Shown in pieces: positions 37,090 through 48,499 of a stretch of DNA of 64,000 bases. Below the pieces are notes generated by a model, which was not told the origin of the DNA, did not search any database, and worked only from the letters and a program-made list of their open reading frames with translations. The stretch is taken from contig JAMKCH010043992.1 of the NCBI GenBank assembly GCA_023653785.1, positions 1-64,000 of the forward strand. The letters are read 5' to 3'. The position numbers and the translations under genes were made by a program. The first letter of the stretch is position 1; the number at the start of each line of letters is the position of its first letter. The stretch is from Ophioderma brevispina (Eukaryota > Echinodermata > Ophiuroidea > Amphilepidida > Ophiodermatidae).

Positions 37090-38010
37090 TGATAATGGTA
37101 ACTACGTTGGTGCAGTGTTTTTTTACTTAAGCAAGGCATTTGACTTGGTAAATCATAAGATACTTATTCAGAAGATTCAACCTCTTTAAGGAACTTGGCA
37201 AACAGCGAAAAAGAACAATTCATATCTTACTAGTCTTACTCATGTGTGTTTCGCATTTATGATTCTATCTCCATGTCCTCGTTTATATCATCCATCCGAA
37301 TTCTCAAGACTCTTTCCTTGGTCCACTCGTATTTCTGTTTTTTAAGCACTCAGTTGTAACATGTACGCCGGCGGCGAACTTTTGAATTGTTTTCAACTGG
37401 TAAATTCAAGTACAATTAGAATATCTACATGAAGAATCTTAATATTTTAATGTAAATGTGATCACAATCTAAAACAATGTTGACAAAAGTGATGTAGCTA
37501 TGTTGCTGGTACTCCTGGCAAAACCAGTAAAATTAATCATCTTAAGTATGAATAATGTTGAATAAAATTGAAAATGTTACAAGTTTTAAATATTTATGTA
37601 TTTAGGTGTTATATTCTTATGATCTGGGTTTAAGTTCCCTTTTATGAATATTGCATGGCCATAAAAAGGTTACCTAATTTGTTTCTTGCGGACATGCAAA
37701 ATCTTACATAGTCGCGTTGTTAACAATTTTAATTTTGTAAATATCAGATACTTTGTTCATTGTTTTTAAATGCTTCATTTGATGTAAATATGTAAGGCAT
37801 GCGTTGATCCAACTTTTTTACATTTAATTATTTTATGTAACAGCCTATGATTTTGTAGGGCCCTGCTGAAAATCGACTGTTGAGCAGGTCCCTGGTGAAC
37901 ATAGTGTTTTCATAAATACAACAAATCATAAATATTTCTGTATGGTGAATATCAAGAACCACGGCTTCTGCGTTTATATTGCGCCAGTACCTTATTATTA
38001 TTATTTATCC
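37090..38010 (+). pseudogene. LINE reverse-transcriptase fragment and 3' tail
   Basis: The plus strand at 37,105-37,180 encodes VFFYLSKAFDLVNHKILIQK, the reverse-transcriptase block normally read as FLDLSKAFDxVNHxIL in CR1/L2-like LINEs. It is followed by stops. Further on, GGGCCCTGCTGAAAATCGAC and a TTATTATTATTATT run (37,993) look like the LINE 3' end. The copy is heavily decayed. Confidence 0.6.
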
Positions 38011-38189
38011 AATAAAAGACCTATGATGATATTTTTGATGAGAGATTACTTGATTATATAGATGCACTTCAAGTTCTTCACATTGCTTATATGGTAATCC
38101 TTTTCCTTTTCCACGTCTCGAGAGCTTGAGACATCTTTTTCTTCAAAATTTGCTAGTGTATTGAGATTCCACTATCAATGACCACACTG

Positions 38190-38366
38190 ACCCCATGAGC
38201 GCAGTACTACGCATCGACGTACTCGCGTGCCACTTCGACTCGCCATGATACGCACGCCTCGTGCGGTGGAGTTACAGCGCACAAAAAGCGTCACGTCCCG
38301 TTTGACTAGTTAATCGCGCTAAACGGGATTTTTGTCATGTAAACAAAGCTTGTATTTTCGCAGATT
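38190..38366 (+). promoter_or_regulatory. CpG-rich putative promoter/5' UTR
   Basis: CG dinucleotides cluster (GCATCGACGTACTCGCG, CACGCCTCGTGCGG, AAAGCGTCACGTCCCG) in contrast to the flanks. The segment immediately precedes the open frame that starts at 38,367. TTTTCGCAG just before the ATG could be a splice acceptor. Confidence 0.4.
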
Positions 38367-38769
38367 ATGCCGCACCTTATTAACAAACGTGAATCTCATG
38401 GCGGCATTAGCAGCAGCCACAAGCCGTCACAAAACGAATGGAGTAGAAAGAAAGATGAAAATGGTTTCTTCAGTAAGAATCTTCTGAATATCATGATCCC
38501 CAGATCGAATTTTAACGAAAACAATAGGGGTGCTGAAAGTACGTCCGTGCCTACTAGTCCCCCCGAACAACGCGTGTAAAAGAAAGCGAGTTCAGCATGA
38601 TTACCGAAGACTCTCGAGTTCTGGTGTTTTAGAGGAAGAGTATGGGGACTACAGGCAGCGATATTCCAGTACAAGCGACTCGGATCTTTCACCCCTCACC
38701 TTGAGGCCAAGATTCGGTCAATGGATGCATCGAGGAGAGCCGATAACATATTGCTAGTCTGGTGGAAGG
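38367..38769 (+). CDS. Unrecognised gene, probable first coding exon with frame breaks
   Basis: ATG at 38,367 opens a hydrophilic frame (MPHLINKRESHGG..., ending SVPTSPPEQ) that stops at 38,579. Removing one C from the six-C run near 38,559 would continue into a second frame with a basic KRKR cluster (nuclear-signal-like), then LEEEYGDYRQRYSSTSDSD. A third frame, AKIRSMDASRRADNILLVWW, runs to AAG|GTAAAA, a donor-like site at 38,769/38,770. Composition, CpG-rich upstream DNA and the donor argue for a real first exon with two small indels. I do not recognise the family, and no later exon was found before 52.9 kb. It could alternatively be the 5' end of a gene extending over the RSBN1 locus. Confidence 0.4.
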
Positions 38770-40380
38770 TAAAAATGTCCAAAAATAATAATAACTTCGA
38801 CCTCGAAACGAGAACTACTTTCAGTTCACTTAGCTTACAATACAAATTCCATATAATTTCATAAATCAAATATCATGAAAATGACCAGTCCCAAAACTCG
38901 CTATTAAGGGTCATTTAATTCTATAACCGAGGTCTAAAATAATCAACTATGCTCATGAATACATGACTACCCTTAGTACTACCATGGCTGGAAATGGAAA
39001 ACTGAAAGTAAGCTGCAGATATTTTTTCTGAGTCTGGAAGGGCGGGTAAAAGAAAGTGTGTGGCAAAAACGGGGGGGTGTGTATTTTCGACTATTCCCCC
39101 CCAGTTTGGCCAAGGTTGGTTGTTTACCATGGCATGGCAATGACCTTGGCAATTGTCTAAAAAAAGTAAATATGAGTGACTCTTTAATAACCTAAATCAT
39201 GTTAGTTGTTGCGTACTAGGTCCAAATTGTTAATACCAACCGAATTAACACTTCTCAATTTCATAAAATCAGGAAAAGGATGTTTTGTGCATTGTAAATA
39301 TGATACATCACATAACAACAAGCAGCACTGCCAATCATGCCCATGTTTGAGGGTTTTTGATAAAGCTATTCATATGTGGGAAATGCCTGCCTGAGTGACC
39401 ATCTCCATAATTCAGTGCCCTGGCCTAATCTTGTTACAACATTATTGTCCAGTAAAATACAGTTCTTTGTACTAGAGTAGTGCTACTCCTGTCAAATGAA
39501 AGTAAACGCTAAATGAATGCCAACAAAACATGCTGCTGTGGCAATCCTATGTCTGTCCTTGTGGTGTCTGATGGTTTGTAACCAGTTGAGCAAAGCTGAG
39601 GACACACATTCGATGGGTGGAACACATGTTACCATCATAATTAGCACAGTACATTAGTGAATATGACCTTGCAATGTGCATTATGCTTCCACTATCAAAA
39701 CCGCAAGCAATATTATGGAATCCACATTAAATTGTAATCAAATTGGAGAAGTGAAAGTTAATTCTAACTTAGAGTGGCAAAATCAGGGGTCGATTTTAGA
39801 AAATAAATCTACATGCCCATGTTAGGCTTTTTTCTTCCCAATAGGGCTGAAAAATACAGAAAAATAACTGCACGAGGAAATTCACATGCACAGAGTCAAT
39901 ATTAACATGCACTTGTGCATGTGTGCACCTGGGAAATCGAACCCTGGTCAAAATACATTATTTGTTACTTAACGTATTCAATCCTAATTAATGCCGCAGA
40001 GCGCTATCTAGAGTGTTGTCAATCATGTACATTACTGGAAGGCATTTTGTATGGGGTGGCTAAAGTTGGAACCCATCATTTGATAATACTAATTTTTGCA
40101 TTCAGAATGATGCTATGTTATGTCCAAATTAATTAACAAAAGTAACTTTTTCGGCCCTGTTAACAATAACTAATCCATTGGCCAGGCCGGCTACTCACAC
40201 ATCACTACATGGATCAAATCCATGGTTCCTACTTGTCACCCATGGAAGACACGGTAAATTAAAAGCACAACACCGCATGTCCCATGGCTCATTGGTTTGT
40301 ACATGCTGTAATTGCCTCAAAATCACTTAGTAGTGACTACATAAGTCAAATTGTACATCTAACTGACTACACTTGCTAAT
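38770..40380. other. Gene-free stretch
   Basis: No exon was recognised. Part of it (39,240-39,690) is one copy of a diverged dispersed repeat also present, split, at 40,385-42,090. Confidence 0.5.
39240..39690. repeat. Dispersed repeat, uninterrupted copy
   Basis: The words AAGCAGCACTGCCAATCATG, TTGAGGGTTTTTGATAAAG, ACATGCTGCTGTGGCAATCC and ACACATTCGATGGGTG recur in order at 40,400-40,590 and 41,940-42,070. This copy shows the arrangement before insertion of 40,588-41,950. Confidence 0.7.
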
Positions 40381-41069
40381 TGGAGTAAAACTCAGGAAAA
40401 AGTGGTTTGTGCATTGGAAATATCATATATTGCATAAACAGCAGTACTGCAATCCTGCCCATTGTTGAGGGTGTTGATAAAGGTATTCATAAGGTGTGAC
40501 ATGGCAAAAAAAATGGATGAGGGACCATCTCTCAATTCATTGGCTTAATCTGTTTATATTATGTCCAGTAATTACAGTCTTGTATTCAAAGTTAGGCCTG
40601 ATGATCATGACTAGATTTCTAAAACTTTTTTATGGCTGCTGTTATCATAGACTATCTAGTCAGACATGTTTGTGTAGTGAAAGTGCCATTTAAGAAGCCA
40701 AGAAGACACACAGACAGCTTCTGCTCTAACTTTACAGCTGCAAAATGGCTTAAATATTCATTATTTGCAATAAACGTTATATTGTAGGCATTCTTGAGTC
40801 TTCTGCATCATGTGATACCAATTTTTCCAGATTTAAAATTCACATTATGAAATTTTCAGGTGAACCTTACCCTTGTTGTGTCTACATTGGGCTGCCAAAT
40901 TTGGCAGCCTGTGTACATGTTGACATGAACTTTTTGGGAACAAATTGTAGCATCGGTTACAAATTGGTAAGACAATTATTCTACAGACTCTAGAGATGCT
41001 ATGTATGTCAAAAGAAAATTATTTTTTCTTTTAGGAAATATACATCTCAAAACATCTCAAAACCTTAAA

Positions 41070-41680
41070 TAGCATTGGAACTCCACAGAACAGTTGTAAC
41101 TTATGGCACCAAAGATTAGGCCAATGGAAGTTGATTCTTAGTTTCCTGTTAGAGATTTTTAAAAGGTGACGAGGTCCGATTTCATTATTCATTATTTTCT
41201 ATAATTTCATTATTTACTGTCATTTCATTATTACATCTAAAGACATCTTGAATACACTACTAACCTTATATTTGTTACATAAAAAAGTTTACAAGTGTCT
41301 AATTAACAAAGTAGGGGTATTTCCAGGTTTATTTCTTTAAAACTTTTAAAATCAGTTCAAGCATTTTTGCACCAAGTATTTATGACAAGCGGGACAAAAA
41401 TCTGGAGGAAATTCATTATTTTTGGTATACTGTGACACCCCTCTCAGGTAAAACTTTTAAAATGAACAGGGAGGGATGCTTGAATATTTTGAGCAACTGA
41501 AAATTTGTTTTATTATCAAGTTTTCAAGAAAAACATCTTTTTTCACAAAATAATGAAATATTTGGCACAGCAGCAAATCTGTTTCGCGCTCCAACAGGAA
41601 ACTAAGAATCAAATTCCCTTGGCCTTATGTCCAAATTTTAAAAGATGATGCCATAAGTTACAATTATTGGAACTATATTC
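41070..41680. mobile_element. ~600-bp inverted-repeat element
   Basis: The left arm contains GTTGTAACTTATGGCACC and TTGATTCTTAGTTTCCTGTT. The right arm contains the complements AACAGGAAACTAAGAATCAA and GATGCCATAAGTTACAA. The interior has repeated TTTCATTATT words. No protein is encoded. It lies within the 1.35-kb inserted segment. Confidence 0.75.
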
Positions 41681-41684
41681 CAGG

Positions 41685-41930
41685 AGCGGATTTAGAGGGG
41701 GGTGCACCCGGCGCGCGCCCCCTCTATTTTTTGCAGAGTACCGGCCGCGGGGTGCCGAATAGAGCGCCGGGCACACTGTAGATCTATAAAAATTACTTCT
41801 TTACGTACAGGGCACCCTGTAGATCTCTGAGAATGACGGTGTAGGTGTTGGGCGCAATGTAGATTTGTGTGGGGCGCCAACAGATGCAGTATGTTGCACC
41901 CCCGACTGGGAACAAAATGAAAAATCCTGC
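41685..41930. mobile_element. GC-rich dispersed element (GGATTTAGAGGGGGGTG)
   Basis: GGAGCGGATTTAGAGGGGGG followed by GCACCCGGCGCGCGCCCCCT has an internal palindrome around CGGCGCGCGCC and resembles a widespread invertebrate MITE-like repeat. Later words (GGGCACACTGTAGATC, GGGCACCCTGTAGATC, GGGCGCAATGTAGATT) form three irregular tandem units. Confidence 0.5.
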
Positions 41931-42492
41931 GATGCCCTGTATTCAAAGTAAACAGTAAAATGATGTAAACAAACAACATGCTGCTGGCAACCTATGTCTG
42001 TCCGTTGTGGTACTGCGGGTTTCGTACTGAGCAAAGCTGAGACTACATCACACACATTCGATGGGTGTACACATCAGCGACGTGTGTATGTTGGGGGACA
42101 AGTGGCCGGCATGGCAGTGACATGAAAGGTTGAGTACTTGGTCATTTGCTTAATGAAATTTCCAACTTCCAAGATTGGTTGGTTTCCAAGATTTGTTGAA
42201 CCATCACAAATGGACTATCACAGTAACTCTAACTGGCAGAAGGCGAAGGCGATATAGCAGGATAGCGGGAGGATTGGAAAATCACAGAAAATGACATGTT
42301 ACATGTATCTTTTGTATGCACAAACTTTGCCTTCCTACGCAGAATCCCTCAGATATTCCAAGATTCCAAGATTTCATATTTTCAATCATTTACATCTTTG
42401 CAATTGTGATTGATGTAGTCACAGAAAGTGCAAAAGAAGGTTTGATGAGTGAGATGTTGTATGCTGATGACTTGGTTTTAATGTGCGAGACA

Positions 42493-43380
42493 AGAGAAGA
42501 TTTCAGTAGCTTCCCACAATGCATTGCTTCCAATGGAGGTTTTTGTACAGCTACTGATGTGAATCGTTAGAGATGAAACATGGCTAAATTGAGAGTACTG
42601 ATCACAAACTTGCATTTTAAAGGAAATATGTCAAGATTTTTGTCAAGCTCAGTTTGACTTACATTCATGTACATACATCACAAATTCCCGAAAAAATAAT
42701 ACAATTTGATGTAAAATTAACAAAATAGAGGCATTTTAATTTTTGCTTTTTTGACATACGAAGAAAACGGGCGGATTTTTCGCCACGGCTTCATTGATCA
42801 AAAGCGGGCCCGACGTGTTGGTCTCCTCGTGACGTCAAAGTGATGACCAACCAAAACATCGTGTTGACTCGCATTGTTATTGCTGACGCTGTAATATTGA
42901 TGGATTAATGAAAGTAATAGAAAATTTGAACATATACCGAATGACATATTTGTTTCATTTTCCGTTGTGTTTTACTTATTAATTGATATAAAAACAATCG
43001 ATCGCAGTTATAGGAAATTGCAAACACTGCGATAATGATGGTCACAACGACGTAAATTATGGATGGTCTCACTTTTTAAATTTGACGTCACCATTTGCCT
43101 GCGTTGTGGATTTGTCGGAATCGTTTTCGAGTAAGCTATTGGGCGAAAATTAAAAGGGCAAAATCTCAACAAATGTGGACAATTTTTCAACTTATTTTGT
43201 GATTTATATGTAATCTACGTTACTTAAGCTTTCCTCCATCCATCCAATTTTCCAAATATTCAGAATCATGACATATTTTCCTTTAAGAATGTTTCAGCTC
43301 TAACGATGGCATGAGTACCCTGTACAAAAACTTCCACTGAAAGCAATGCATTGGTGGGAAGCTACTGATATCTTCTCTTG
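42493..43380. mobile_element. hAT-like MITE inserted in the LINE
   Basis: Outer arms AGAGAAGATTTCAGTAGCTT and AAGCTACTGATATCTTCTCT are inverted. Without the internal TTAA element, the MITE matches the intact copy at 56,108-56,327. The flanks GCGAGACA (42,485-42,492) and GCGAAACA (43,381-43,388) look like a 7-8 bp target duplication. Removing it rejoins the LINE reading frame between MCET and MEGLREKF. Confidence 0.85.
42621..43282. mobile_element. 662-bp piggyBac-like MITE at TTAA
   Basis: Terminal inverted repeats AGGAAATATGTCA and TGACATATTTTCCT are flanked by TTAA on both sides (42,617-42,620 and 43,283-43,286). The 56-kb copy of the host MITE has a single TTAA in TTTTAAGAATG, which is the empty site. 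No transposase is encoded. The left 105 bp recur at 3,556. Confidence 0.85.
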
Positions 43381-44360
43381 GCGAAACAATGGAGGGACTG
43401 AGGGAGAAGTTTGGAAATGGAAGGGCTTTTGAGAGTAAGGGTCTGAATGTAAACCTTGGAAGACAAAGTGCTGGTGAGCGGGGTGGAGAGGGAAGGGGTA
43501 CATGTAGTAAGGTAGACCATGTGTGTGTGTGGGAAGATGGTAAAAACAAATTCATTGTGGTGTGATAAATGTGGGAATGGATCCATGGGAGCTGCACAAA
43601 GAGAAGAGAGTGACCTCCAAGTTTGGCAAGAGAGTTTGATGTGCGGCAGATGCAGATGTAGCTGGAGGGATGTGGAACAGGAGAAAGATTGTGTGATGAA
43701 GTGGAGTCTGTGAAGGAGTTCACATACCTTGGGGACAAGTGGGGGTGTGGAATGCGAGGTGGCTGTGACAGCTAGAGTTGAGGGTATGGGTGGGTGAAGT
43801 TTTTAGGGAATGTGGGGGTTGCAAGGGAAATAGATATCCTTTGAAGATGAAAGGAAGGTGTTAAGAGTTTTGTGAGATCAGTTGATGCTTGTATGGGAGC
43901 GAGACGTGGTGTCTGAGTGAAATTGAGATGGGGATTCTGATGAGGACAGAGAGAACAATGATAGAGTTGTGTGGTGTGAAGTTTATGGATAGGATGAATA
44001 CTGTGTACTTTATGGCATCTGTTGGGTTATGGACGGGCCGATGGACTGGTTGGCAATGTGAATGTGTACGTGTTTGGTATGGGCATGTGTTGGAGAAGGA
44101 TGACGATGAGCCTGCCTTAAGAAGGGCTTTCGAGTTCAAGGTGGGAGGTTTGAGGAGGAGGGGACATCCACCAGAAGACATGGAAAGAAGCAAGTGGAGA
44201 AGGAAGTAGGAGGGTTGGGTTGCGGATGGAGGACTGCATTGGATCGGTGAAGTGGAAGGGAAGCGTAAGGGCGGTTGATGAGAATGTGAGGCGGAATCCG
44301 CAACCCCCGTTTGCGAGGGACAAACAGGATTAAAACTTCGGTTTTTACTACTACTACTAC

Positions 44361-45540
44361 TATTTAATCGCCGGAAGGCAGTCAAATTCAATTCCAAAAG
44401 GTACCCTAATATTGAGGTTGAGTATTGCTCATATCTTGTTTACCTGAGGATGGTGGTAGACCACATGTGGAGGGGGTAGGTGAAATACATGATGTGCCCA
44501 GATTTAGCCAGTCCATCGCCGGCTATTTCCATGTGTTGCTGGTCACGATGAGCAAGGTGAGCGCATGGCACAGGAACAAATCTAGTTTTAAGCTTAAGTT
44601 TTATAATGCGAAAGACGTATAATTTACGTTTTGCAGATGAGATGAGACAAAAGTACAAGTTTCTATAAATGGTACAAAAATCTTGGGTCTGATGGCTTGA
44701 AAGGTGGTGTAGAGACTGAGGAGCAGGTAGGACTTCAGGTTGATAGTATGATAGCAACTACAAGTTCTTGTGTTGTATAGCAGCAAGGCAATGGACCCTG
44801 GCCTGTCGGATCCAATTTTGGAAAATATTGGTCCAGGTGCCTGTAAGGCCACGAAAAAAAGTTTGTCTCAGAAGAACTGCCGCGATTTGTTTAACCCTAA
44901 CCCATCTGAGAGTCAATTGGAAGCAAACAAGTTACGCCTATTGATTCTCATTGCATGTCGCGACGTCAAGAAACTATTATTTTACTGGCAATGATTTCTA
45001 TTGTACCTCCAGCCGCTTTCCCGTCAGACACCATTGCTTGCCGATTGCTTCGGCCACTTTCCCATGAGGAGATCGCTAAAAACCATTGCCTTTCTAATTG
45101 CACTGAGACGTCCAAGCACCATAACATGAAGTTCCGGTCGACGTGTTGTATCCCACCATGCACTACCTTCCCGAAGTCATGCAGGGTTTTCTGCCGACGT
45201 TCCTGACAGAGCACGATCCATATTGTTCACTTGGCAACCTAGACATAGAGCTTACATTCCAGTCATTGCTTTTGATTGACTTTCGGCCGCTTTTCCCGCA
45301 GAAGATGTGGAAAAAAACCATGCTTTGGCCACACCCTGTGACGTGTTAGGTTTAAATTGGTCTTTTAGCACTTTTTAACAATCTTTTTTTAATTTTCAGG
45401 AAAAATGAAATTGGGCCGGAGTTATTCAAAAAATTGGAAAAAGTGGGCCAAGATTGCAATACTTTTTTTTAAATCCCGCATTTTGCATGAGCATTTTTCT
45501 TTAAAAAGTGCATTATGCATTTTCTTTTTTCACATTCTTC
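44361..45540. other. Gene-free stretch
   Basis: Several short open frames exist on both strands, none with a recognisable domain or convincing splice borders. No transposon ends were recognised. Confidence 0.45.
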
Positions 45541-45544
45541 TGGA

Positions 45545-46204
45545 CAAACTTTTTTTTGTCCCCGCCGCAAGTTCGGACGGGGACTATGAAATGGCAGCGT
45601 CTGTTTGTCCGTTCGTTAGTCCGTTCGTTAGTCCGTTCTACCGTCCGTGCCGTGATCAAACTGTTAACCCCACTTGTATACATTTATCTGGAGTTCCGTA
45701 AGGGTGAAAATGATGTAATTGTCTGAAAGAACGGGTTGATGAGTTTTTTCTCGACCTGATTAAGAGTTGGGGCCATAAAAATGCTAAGTAAGTATCTAAT
45801 TTGCATAATTTACGAGAATTTTCCTTGCAAGGATGCCTGCATACAAGTTTTTTTTCTTGAGTTCCCGTAAGGAGTATATTGATGTAACGTGGTGGAAGGA
45901 AGCGGGCTGAAGAGTTTTCTCGACCTTAATTAGATTTTGGGCGTATTTGGGCAAATTGAGTATGCAATAAGCTAATTAATATGCCAAAATCAGCGTAATT
46001 GCTATATTTTTGAAATGGTACTCGGATATCACGCAATTCCTCTCCTGCGCTGCATGAAAGCCTATCAGGGGCCACATCTTTTTGGCAATTGGAAAGTATG
46101 TAGATACTATGCGCTTGGTATGAAATGAGCTAATTAAATATGCATAATTGCTGTATCTCTGAACCGTACCATTGGATAGGCAAAAATTCATTCCCTACAT
46201 GAGA
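45545..46204. repeat. Complex repeat with GTTCGTTAGTCC units and ~200-bp subunits
   Basis: It opens with a short hairpin, GTCCCCGCCGC..GGACGGGGAC, then tandem GTCCGTTCGTTA units (45,607-45,645). Two or three diverged subunits follow, containing GAGTTCCGTAAGG, AGTTTTTTCTCGACCT and TAATTTGCATAATTTA words. It runs straight into the G-rich block at 46,205. A similar organisation precedes the second G-rich block at 50.5 kb. Confidence 0.6.
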
Positions 46205-46745
46205 ATACTATGTCCTATGGGAGGAGGTGGGGTGTTGGGGTGGGGTTGGGTATTAACGGGGTGTTAGGGAGGGGGTGTTGTGTTGCAGGTGTTTTGGGGA
46301 GGGGGGGTTGTGTTGCAGGTGTTTGGGGAGGGGTGGGTTTTGCATGGTTGTTGGGGGAGTGTGTGTTGCGGGTGTTTGGGAGGTTTGTGGGTTGGTTTGC
46401 TGGCTGTGGTGTTGTTTATGGGTGATAGTGTTTCTGGGTTTTGGGGAGGGGTTAGATTGTTGCAGGTGTTGTTGGGTAGGGGAAAGTGGTGGTTTGAGGG
46501 GTGTTGGGGAAAAGGGGAGCTTGTCTACATGTATTGGGGTGGGTGGGGTGGTTGAGGGGTGTTAAGGAGGGGTAGGGTGTTGCGGGGGGGGTTTGCAGAG
46601 TGTTTGGGGAGTGGGTGGGGTTGTTGGGGGGAAGGGGTGTGTGTTGCAGGTGTTGGAGAGGGGGTGGGGTTTTTTTTGCGGCATGGTTGGGGAGGGGTGG
46701 AGTTTTGAGGGGTGTTTGGAGAGGGGTTGTTGTGTTTTGTAGTTG
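46205..46745. repeat. G-rich minisatellite (GGGGTGTTG)
   Basis: Irregular tandem GGGGTGTTG, GTTGCAGGTGTT and TTGGGGAGGGG units cover about 540 bp with almost no C on the plus strand. The Cys/Gly-rich (plus) and Pro/Thr-rich (minus) frames are compositional. Many G-runs of three or more make G-quadruplex formation likely. Confidence 0.85.
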
Positions 46746-48250
46746 CACTTATCACAGCTACTGATCGCGACATTCGTCGGGCATATTTTACGCATCGCGT
46801 CAATACGAGTTCGCCTTGGTTTTTTGCCAATATGGTCTTTTGCCTTTCTAGCTTTGACATCAACAGGTCACATCTTATTGTGTGTGACTTCATGATAATC
46901 TTTCATAGTTTCATTTTTATTTTGTTTATGTGTTATCGATCTAAATAAAAATATAACAGTGCATGTTTTTTTGTAAAACAATCTGTGAAGTAGCAAAATA
47001 ATAAAATTTTTTGGTTACTGGTTTATACTGTTATACATAACTGGCATGTTTGGGCACATTACAATTATAAGGACACATTATTTTCTTATTGGAAAGCAAT
47101 GTTTACACTTGTAATGATTCAAACAAGGTCGGGTTGGGGGGCACAATAATTTTCCCCCGAATGGATGGTAAATAAATTGGTTTATTAATAAAGCGGCAAC
47201 TGGCACATTTTTCTGAAAAATTAATTCAATTGCTTCGCAAATGATAGTAGGCCATTGGAAGAATAGAGAGATTTTTGCATGTATAAAAATACTATACCCC
47301 AAAACAGACTACGGCCATAAAAGTAAGTAAAAGGCTAAAGACAATCCAGGTATCCGTAGGCAACTTTTAAGTTTGCCTTCACATTAATCAACAGTGTGTC
47401 TATTACCTGAATATCATAGACGCGTACTCAATACCATTCAAACCACAAGGTCACAGACTGTCAAACAGCGCACATGCCGTTGGAAACAACTCTGGTGTGT
47501 GTTAAACACCATAACCGCTTCATCAGCTGAATTAACGTCACCGGCGACATTAATAAAATCATTTGGTTCACCCATAAGCATGCTGATTTGGGCTTAATCA
47601 TTCCAGGTGAGGGCTAATGTATAAAAGCTTATATACAACCATGCAAAAATATCAATTTTGAAAAATCTTGAGGGTGCACTGTTTTTCAAATGTGCCAGTG
47701 GGGTGTGGCCATTTTGTGATCCACTGACACACATGACCCTACGGAATAAGTGCACTTTATTCCGTAGAATTCATCAGGGTCATGTGTGTCAGTGGGTCAC
47801 AAAATGTAAAGCAAGTGCTGACCTAAATATAGGCTTTAGTAATAACATGGTTGATTGTGAATGATATTTTTCCCCTGATGGAAACCAAACTGGGTGGAAT
47901 TATCTTATAGCTACATGGAGTTACAAATTGATTGATACCGTTTGGAGGGAGGGGTTTCTTCTGGCGCTTGGAATTCAGGTCTTACAGGTTGTGTCTGGCA
48001 GTGGATGGATGCTCTAGTATGATGAAGTTAAACCCCATACCGATCGCGTTGAACGTTCGTCCACCTGGAGTTTTGGACCTATTCATTAAGTCGGAGAGGG
48101 ATCAAACCTCGCTTAAGGGAAAATGAAAGAAGTCAAATGCACGTGCAACACCGGATTATCTGGAGGACACTCCGGTCATTTTCAACTCACTTTTCCCACG
48201 GCCACTAAATACACAATTCCATTCATGCAGGGGAAATGCACTATAGTGTA
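46746..48250. other. Gene-free stretch around a long hairpin
   Basis: No gene was recognised. The one clear structure is the 97-nt hairpin at 47,710-47,806. Confidence 0.5.
47710..47806. other. 97-nt near-perfect hairpin
   Basis: Left arm CATTTTGTGATCCACTGACA continues through CACATGACCCT. The right arm carries AGGGTCATGTGTGTCAGTGG and ends GTCACAAAATG. An inner stem CTACGGAATAA/TTTATTCCGTAG surrounds a GTGCAC loop. One short bulge (AATTCATC) sits in the right arm. The size suits a pre-miRNA-like or small MITE fold; no TSD was recognised. Confidence 0.8.
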
Positions 48251-48271
48251 TTCAGGGCTTACATTGCTCAC

Positions 48272-48491
48272 CAATAATGACAACATGATTAACAGAATCC
48301 CTGCACTCTGAATTTTTCACCTCCGCAAGGATGGTACGGGGGTGCATATCAGATGAATCGAGTATAGTAAATTTGGTGGTATTGTAACTGATTTTCTCGA
48401 TGTACCAGAGGGAGTTAAGGTTGCATGTTTCGATCGTCTTTAGGGACCCCGATTTACCAGAAGTAGTATCGATTTCGATATCAGAGGCCAT
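48272..48491 (-). CDS. Unrecognised candidate first exon
   Basis: ATGG at 48,491 opens a frame MASDIEIDTTSGKSGSLKTI... that runs through LWYIEKISYNTTKFTILDSS to GTCATTATTG|GTGAGC, a donor-like site at 48,272. Composition is ordinary for protein and the start context is good. No domain was recognised and no further exon could be matched to the left. It could be a chance open frame of 79 codons. Confidence 0.3.
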
Positions 48492-48499
48492 ATTTTTCT

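Larger units (their letters stand above)
40385..42090. repeat. Dispersed repeat, copy split by a 1.35-kb insertion
   Basis: The left part is 40,385-40,600 and the right part about 41,940-42,090. The 12-base word TGTATTCAAAGT stands at both sides of the break (40,581 and 41,938), as expected for a target-site duplication. Confidence 0.7.
42330..44360 (+). pseudogene. LINE reverse-transcriptase relic with nested insertions
   Basis: The plus strand encodes SEMLYADDLVLMCET (42,449-42,492), with the catalytic YADD. After the insertion, at 43,384, it reads TMEGLREKFGNG. Then come a cysteine-rich KANS..CxKCG..G zinc-knuckle-like stretch (43,510-43,690), EFTYLGD (43,711), and YGSETWCLSEIEMGILMRTE (43,889-43,950) followed by YGHVLEKDDDEPALRRAFEF. 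These blocks follow the order of RT palm, linker, and the C-terminal YGSEAW...RTERSM...GHVLR region of RTE/CR1-type animal LINEs. Multiple stops and frame changes show it is dead. The tail is an ACTACTACTACTACT run at about 44,348. Confidence 0.8.

Noticed and set aside
44425..45349. Cluster of 65-105 codon frames on both strands
   Set aside because: Mutually overlapping, no domains, no splice borders in register and no start-site context.
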